Both the position numbers and the translations under genes were made by a program. A stretch of DNA of 64,000 nucleotides, from NCBI GenBank assembly GCA_018268595.1, contig JAFDWH010000017.1, positions 79,439 to 143,438 on the forward strand, given 5' to 3'. Shown piece by piece: positions 60,073-64,000 of the stretch (positions within the stretch are counted from its first letter, which is position 1; the number at the start of each line of letters is the position of its first letter). This DNA is from Actinomycetota bacterium. GTDB taxonomy: Bacteria > Actinomycetota > Thermoleophilia > Solirubrobacterales > Solirubrobacteraceae. A model generated the notes under the pieces. The model worked only from the letters and a program-made list of their open reading frames with translations. It was not told the origin of the DNA and ran no database searches.

Positions 60073-61826
60073 CCGCGGCGCTCGCGCTCGAGCGGCTGAC
60101 GTACGCCTACCCGGGCGCGGACGCGCCCGCGCTCGACGACGTGACGTTGCATGTCGAGGAGGGCGAGCTGGTCGTGCTGGCCGGCCGCTCCGGCAGCGGC
60201 AAGTCGACGCTGCTGCGGCTCGCGAGCGGGCTCGTGCCGCACGTGCACGGGGGGACCGTGAGCGGGGCGGCGCACGTCGCCGGGATGGACGTGCGCGCGC
60301 ACGGCCCCGGCGAGCTGGCGGCCGTCGCCGGCTCGCTGTTCCAGGACCCGGAGACGCAGGTCGTGATGGGGACGGTCCGCAACGAGCTGGCGTTCCCGCT
60401 GGAGAACCGCGGCGAGTCGCCGGCGGCGATCGCGCGCGGGGTGGAGGAGGCGTCGCTCGCGCTCGGGATCGCGCACCTGCTGGAGCGCCCGACGCACGCG
60501 CTGTCGGGCGGCGAGCTGCAACGCGTCGCGCTCGCGGCGGCGCTGGTCGGCCGCCCGCGGATCGTGCTGCTCGACGAGCCGACGTCACAGCTCGACCCGG
60601 TCGCCGGCGACGAGCTGATCGGGCTGCTGCGGCGGCTCAACGAGGAGTGGGGGACGACGATCCTGCTCGCGGAGCATCGCCTGGAGCGCTGCCTGTCTGC
60701 TGCCGATCGGGTCGTGGCGATGGTCGACGGGCGGGTCGCCTGTGACGCCGACCCTGCCGGGTTCCTCGCGTGGGCTCACGATGCCGCTCCCGCGTTGGAG
60801 ACGCCCGGTGCCCGTCTCCTCGCGTCCGCTGGTCTGGGGCCGCCGCCGGTGGGGGTGAAGCAGGCTCGGGCTGTTCTCCGTGCGCATTCGGCGCTCCCGC
60901 CTGAGGGCCCAGCCGCGCTGCGGGCGGGTCCTGTCGGCTCCGGGTGCGCGCGCGCCGCCCTTCCGGGCGGCGCGCGTGCATCCTCACCGCCACCCGCCCG
61001 ATCGGCCGCTGCACCCGCTCTCCGCTTGCGCGGCGTCTGGGTCGAGCCGCGTCACTCGATGCCGATTTTGCGCGGTGTGGATCTTTCGATCGCTTCGGGC
61101 GAGCGGGTGGCGCTGATGGGCCGGAACGGCGCGGGCAAGTCGACGTTGCTGCGCCATGTCGCCGGCCTTGCGTCGCCCACGCGCGGCAAGGTCTCCGCCA
61201 GCGGCCGCGTCGCGCTCCTGCTCCAGAACCCGAACGACTATCTCGTGCACGAGCGCGTCGGTGACGAGGCGCAGCCCGACGCGCTCTCCGCCGTCGGCCT
61301 CGCCCACTTGCGCGACCGCCATCCGCGCGACCTGTCCGGTGGCGAGCGGCAGCGGTTGGCGCTCGCGATCGTGCTGGGCGGGGAGGACGTCGCGTCGCCG
61401 GCGCTGCTGTGCCTCGACGAGCCGACGCGCGGCATGGACCGTGCGCACAAGGCCGACCTCGCGGTGCTGCTCGGCCGGCTCGCCGCGACCGGGACGGCGC
61501 TGCTCGTCGCCACGCACGACCCCGAGTTCGCCGCGCTCGTCGCCGACCGCGTCGTGCTGCTGGCCGACGGCGCGCCGATCGCCGACGGCGCCGCCGCCGA
61601 GGTGCTGTCCGGCGGCTGGTACTTCGCGACCGAGACCGCCCGCATCCTGCGCGGCGCCGGCGGCGCGCTCGACCCTGACGCCGGCGCCGCGCTCGTGCGC
61701 GCGCAACTCGACGCCGCCGCCGCGTGGCCGGCCGCCGCATCGCCGGCCGTCGCACCCGCCGCCGCGTGGCCGGCCGCCGCCCCGCCCGCTTCCCACCCGC
61801 ATCCCACGGAGGTCCATCGCCGATGA
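60069..61826 (+). CDS. Fused double ECF ATPase (A-A' in one chain)
   Basis: 585 residues with two ABC domains. First: GRSGSGKST near residue 38, LSGGELQRVALAAALVG, LLDEPTSQLDP. Second: GRNGAGKST near residue 351, LSGGERQRLALAIVLGG, LDEPTRGMD. ECF importers normally use two separate ATPases; here they are joined by a roughly 70-residue Ala/Pro/Gly-rich linker containing a 16-bp DNA inverted repeat (60945-60980). The C-terminus ends in an Ala/Pro-rich tail. Confidence 0.92.
   Translation: MTAALALERLTYAYPGADAPALDDVTLHVEEGELVVLAGRSGSGKSTLLRLASGLVPHVHGGTVSGAAHVAGMDVRAHGPGELAAVAGSLFQDPETQVVMGTVRNELAFPLENRGESPAAIARGVEEASLALGIAHLLERPTHALSGGELQRVALAAALVGRPRIVLLDEPTSQLDPVAGDELIGLLRRLNEEWGTTILLAEHRLERCLSAADRVVAMVDGRVACDADPAGFLAWAHDAAPALETPGARLLASAGLGPPPVGVKQARAVLRAHSALPPEGPAALRAGPVGSGCARAALPGGARASSPPPARSAAAPALRLRGVWVEPRHSMPILRGVDLSIASGERVALMGRNGAGKSTLLRHVAGLASPTRGKVSASGRVALLLQNPNDYLVHERVGDEAQPDALSAVGLAHLRDRHPRDLSGGERQRLALAIVLGGEDVASPALLCLDEPTRGMDRAHKADLAVLLGRLAATGTALLVATHDPEFAALVADRVVLLADGAPIADGAAAEVLSGGWYFATETARILRGAGGALDPDAGAALVRAQLDAAAAWPAAASPAVAPAAAWPAAAPPASHPHPTEVHRR
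60945..60980. repeat. Hairpin-forming inverted repeat inside the ATPase linker
   Basis: CGCGCGCCGCCC (60949-60960) and GGGCGGCGCGCG (60965-60976) form a perfect 12-bp stem with loop TTCC, extended to 16 bp with one G-T pair. It falls exactly in the linker between the two ABC domains, where an intergenic hairpin would sit if they had once been separate genes. Confidence 0.55.
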
Positions 61827-63382
61827 GCTGGCAACTCGCCTCGTTCCTGCTGCTCGCACTCGCCCTCGCCGGCGGCTTCGCCTGGTACGAGCGCTCGCAC
61901 CCGTCCGCGCGCGTGCTCGCGCTCGTCGGCACGCTCGCCGCGCTCGCCGTCCTCGGTCGGATCGCGTTCGCGCCCGTCCCGAACGTCAAGCCGACGACCG
62001 ACGTCGTGCTGCTCGCCGGCTACGTGTTCGGCGGTGCGCCCGGCTTCGCAGTCGGCGCGGTCACCGCGCTCGTCTCGAACCTGTTCTTCACGCAGGGCCC
62101 GTGGACGCCGTGGCAGATGGCGGCGTGGGGCGCGGTCGCCGTCGGCGGGGCCGGCCTGGCGGCGGTGAGCGGGGGACGGCTCGGACGCCTGCCGCTCGCG
62201 CTCGCGTGCGGCCTCGCGGGCCTGCTCTACGGCGCGATCGTCAACTTCGGCAGCGTCGTGACGTTCGCCGGCAGCGGCGACCTGTGGCACCGCTTCGTGG
62301 TCTACCAGGGGACCTCGCTGCCGTGGGACCTTGCGCACGCGGCCGGCAACGTCGTCTTCTTCCTCGCCTTCGGCCCGGCGCTCGTGCGCACGCTGCGGCG
62401 CTTCCGCACGCGCCTGTCGTTCACGTGGCAGCCGCACCCGGCGGCGCTCGCCGTCGCGCTGCTCGCGGTCGGCGCGCTGGCGCTCGCGGGGCCCGGCGCG
62501 GCGCCGGCCGGCGCGGCCACGCCCACGCAGTACCTCGCGCGCGCGCAGCACGCCGACGGCGGCTTCGGCCCCACGCCCGGCGGGCGCGCCTCGGGGCTCT
62601 ACACCGGCTGGGCCGCGATCGCGCTCGCCACCCAGCGCGGGCAGGGCGCCGCCGTCCGGCGCGCGATCGGCTGGACCCGCGCGCACGCGCACGGGCTCAC
62701 GACCAACGCGGGCGCGACCGGCATCGGCGATCTCGAGCGGACGATCCTGCTGCTCGCCGCGGCCGGCAGCTCGCCGCGCTCGTTCGCGCACCAGAACCTC
62801 GTCGCGTCGCTCGCGCGGCGCGTCGGCGCGGACGGCGCCGTGCTGGGACAGGTCAACCTGACCGCGTTCGCGATCCTCGCGCTGCGCGCGGCGGGCACCA
62901 GCCCGCACGCGGCGGTCCTGCGTCGCTCGGGCGCCTGGCTCGCGCGCCAGCAGAACGGCGACGGCGGCTTCGGCTTCCTCGCGAAGGGCTTCGCGAGCGA
63001 CGTCGACGACACGGCGGCGGCGCTCCAGGCGCTGCGCGCGCTCGGCGGGCGGCGGACCGCGCTGCGACGCGGCGCGGCGTACGTGCGCCGCGTGCAGAAC
63101 ACCGACGGCGGCTTCCCGCAGCAGCGCGGCGGCAGCTCGAACGCGCAGTCGACGGCGTGGGCGGTCCAGGGGCTGCTCGCGGCCGGCGTGTCGCCCGGTG
63201 CCGTGCGGCGCGGCGGCTCGTCGACGCCGCTCGCATACCTGCGCTCGCTCGTCGGCGCCAACGGCGCGGTGCGCTACTCGCGCACGAGCACACAGTCGCC
63301 GGTGTGGGTCACGTCGTACGCGGTGATGGCGCTGTCGCGGCGGGTCCTGCCGGTGGCTCCGGGCCGCCAGTCCGGCCGGTAG
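61823..63382 (+). CDS. Membrane S-like component fused to an alpha/alpha-toroid repeat domain
   Basis: 519 residues, ATG 61823 behind GGAGG. Residues 1-205 hold about six membrane helices in the manner of ECF substrate-binding (S) components (DVVLLAGYVFGGAPGFAVGA, FFTQGPWTPWQMAAWGAVAV). A further helix leads to an exported domain (residues about 240-510) with repeats such as DGGFGP, DGGFGF, TDGGFPQQ, as in prenyltransferase/squalene-cyclase toroids and the alpha domain of transcobalamin/intrinsic factor. With the DUF4430 proteins upstream, all parts of a transcobalamin-like B12 binder are present. Confidence 0.82.
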   Translation: MSWQLASFLLLALALAGGFAWYERSHPSARVLALVGTLAALAVLGRIAFAPVPNVKPTTDVVLLAGYVFGGAPGFAVGAVTALVSNLFFTQGPWTPWQMAAWGAVAVGGAGLAAVSGGRLGRLPLALACGLAGLLYGAIVNFGSVVTFAGSGDLWHRFVVYQGTSLPWDLAHAAGNVVFFLAFGPALVRTLRRFRTRLSFTWQPHPAALAVALLAVGALALAGPGAAPAGAATPTQYLARAQHADGGFGPTPGGRASGLYTGWAAIALATQRGQGAAVRRAIGWTRAHAHGLTTNAGATGIGDLERTILLLAAAGSSPRSFAHQNLVASLARRVGADGAVLGQVNLTAFAILALRAAGTSPHAAVLRRSGAWLARQQNGDGGFGFLAKGFASDVDDTAAALQALRALGGRRTALRRGAAYVRRVQNTDGGFPQQRGGSSNAQSTAWAVQGLLAAGVSPGAVRRGGSSTPLAYLRSLVGANGAVRYSRTSTQSPVWVTSYAVMALSRRVLPVAPGRQSGR

Positions 63383-63395
63383 GGTTCCCGCGCTT

Positions 63396-64000
63396 ATGAG
63401 AATCGGAGTCCCCAAGGAGACCGTCGAAGGAGAGCGTCGCGTCGCGCTCGTGCCCGAGGTCGCCAGAAAGCTGACGAGCGCCGGACATGAGGTGCTCGTG
63501 CAGGTCGGCGCGGGCGCTGAGGCCATGATCCCCGACAGTCAGTTCGCCGACGCCGGCGCGACCGTCACCGACGATCTCACCGCCGTCTGGACCAGCGACG
63601 TCGTTGCCAAGGTCGCCCCGCCGAACGCCGAGGAGGTCGTGCGCCTCGGCAGCGATAGCGTGCTGATCGGTTTTTTGCAGCCGTTGTCGAATGGTGTGGG
63701 TGTGCGTGCGTTGGCTGCGTCGGGTGTGACTGGGTTTGCGTTGGAGGCGGTGCCGCGGATTTCGCGTGCGCAGTCGATGGATGCGCTCTCGTCGCAGTCG
63801 AATATTGCGGGGTATCGGGCGGCGTTGTTGGGTGCGCAGGAGTTGGGTCGGTTTTTTCCGATGTTGATGACGGCGGCGGGGACGATTCGTCCGGCGACGG
63901 TGTTGGTGTTGGGTGCGGGTGTGGCGGGGTTGCAGGCGATCGCGACGGCGCGGCGGTTGGGTGCGGTGGTGTTGGGGTTTGATGTGCGTGCTGCGGTGAA
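63396..64000 (+). CDS. pntA: NAD(P) transhydrogenase alpha subunit / alanine dehydrogenase family (3' end outside window)
   Basis: From ATG 63396 the protein opens MRIGVPKETVEGERRVALVP and includes SQSNIAGYRAALLGAQELG, MLMTAAGTIRPATVLVLGAG and GVAGLQAIATARRLG, the typical AlaDh/PntA N-terminal and NAD-binding motifs. RAQSMDALSSQSNIAGY points to PntA rather than alanine dehydrogenase. About 201 residues are visible. From about 63660 the codon choice switches to TTG, GGT and GTG-rich usage, unlike the first 265 bases. Confidence 0.9.
   Translation, partial: MRIGVPKETVEGERRVALVPEVARKLTSAGHEVLVQVGAGAEAMIPDSQFADAGATVTDDLTAVWTSDVVAKVAPPNAEEVVRLGSDSVLIGFLQPLSNGVGVRALAASGVTGFALEAVPRISRAQSMDALSSQSNIAGYRAALLGAQELGRFFPMLMTAAGTIRPATVLVLGAGVAGLQAIATARRLGAVVLGFDVRAAV

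Noticed and set aside
1..64000. CRISPR arrays, rRNA genes, prophage or plasmid replication genes
   Set aside because: No regularly spaced direct repeats, rRNA segments, phage structural genes or replication initiators were seen on either strand.

Overview
The window is high-GC DNA (by eye about 70%) packed with short-spaced, often 4-bp-overlapping genes. Heliorhodopsin, DUF5996, SRPBCC/SDR oxidoreductases, an uncoupled PII-Amt pair and the protein style together suggest a free-living actinobacterium of the Thermoleophilia/Solirubrobacterales (Conexibacter- or Solirubrobacter-like). That placement is inference, because no rRNA lies in the window.

Layout. 1-6.3 kb is housekeeping: a DoxX fragment, a 13-repeat BNR/YCF48 exported protein, a glnK-amtB operon, DUF5996, then tRNA-Leu(CAG) and tRNA-Glu(CTC). 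6.3-8.1 kb is a small accessory patch behind tRNA-Glu: a HEPN-type protein with lower GC, a probable hsp20 stump and an IS3 transposase remnant. 8.1-13.2 kb holds a PlsC-type acyltransferase and a minus-strand oxidoreductase operon divergent from a heliorhodopsin gene.

13.7-53 kb is a large catabolic island. Its left half carries enoyl-CoA hydratase, thiolase, a ThDP-dependent lyase, a PaaK-like CoA ligase, cupin, a linalool dehydratase/isomerase (LinD)-like protein, an acyl-CoA-dehydrogenase-like flavoprotein, aminotransferase, PucR and two-component regulators, hydantoinase A/B, a ribose-type ABC importer and an M20 peptidase. Its right half repeats the theme with a second importer, second hyuAB pair and second LinD-like protein, and adds RidA, a class V aminotransferase, flavin reductase, FAD amine/amino-acid oxidase, M19 dipeptidase, a SCO1-like protein and an XRE-cupin regulator. 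I found one tandem operator (10-bp palindrome CAGTATACTG and variants, repeated at exactly 21 bp) at four promoters of the right half and nowhere else in the window. This defines a probable local regulon. The natural substrate is not evident; an imported small amino- or amide-bearing compound degraded through enamine and CoA intermediates is my inference.

53-56.3 kb returns to ordinary genes (S4 RNA-binding protein, SDR, FKBP lipoprotein). 56.3-63.4 kb is a vitamin B12 locus: cobalamin adenosyltransferase divergent from a cobalamin riboswitch that leads an operon of two exported DUF4430 (transcobalamin-C-terminal-like) proteins, an ECF T component, a fused double ECF ATPase and an unusual fusion of a membrane S-like component to an alpha/alpha-toroid repeat domain. 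Together they look like a bacterial analogue of intrinsic factor/transcobalamin joined to an ECF importer. The window ends inside a transhydrogenase alpha/alanine dehydrogenase-family gene (pntA) whose codon usage changes abruptly part-way.
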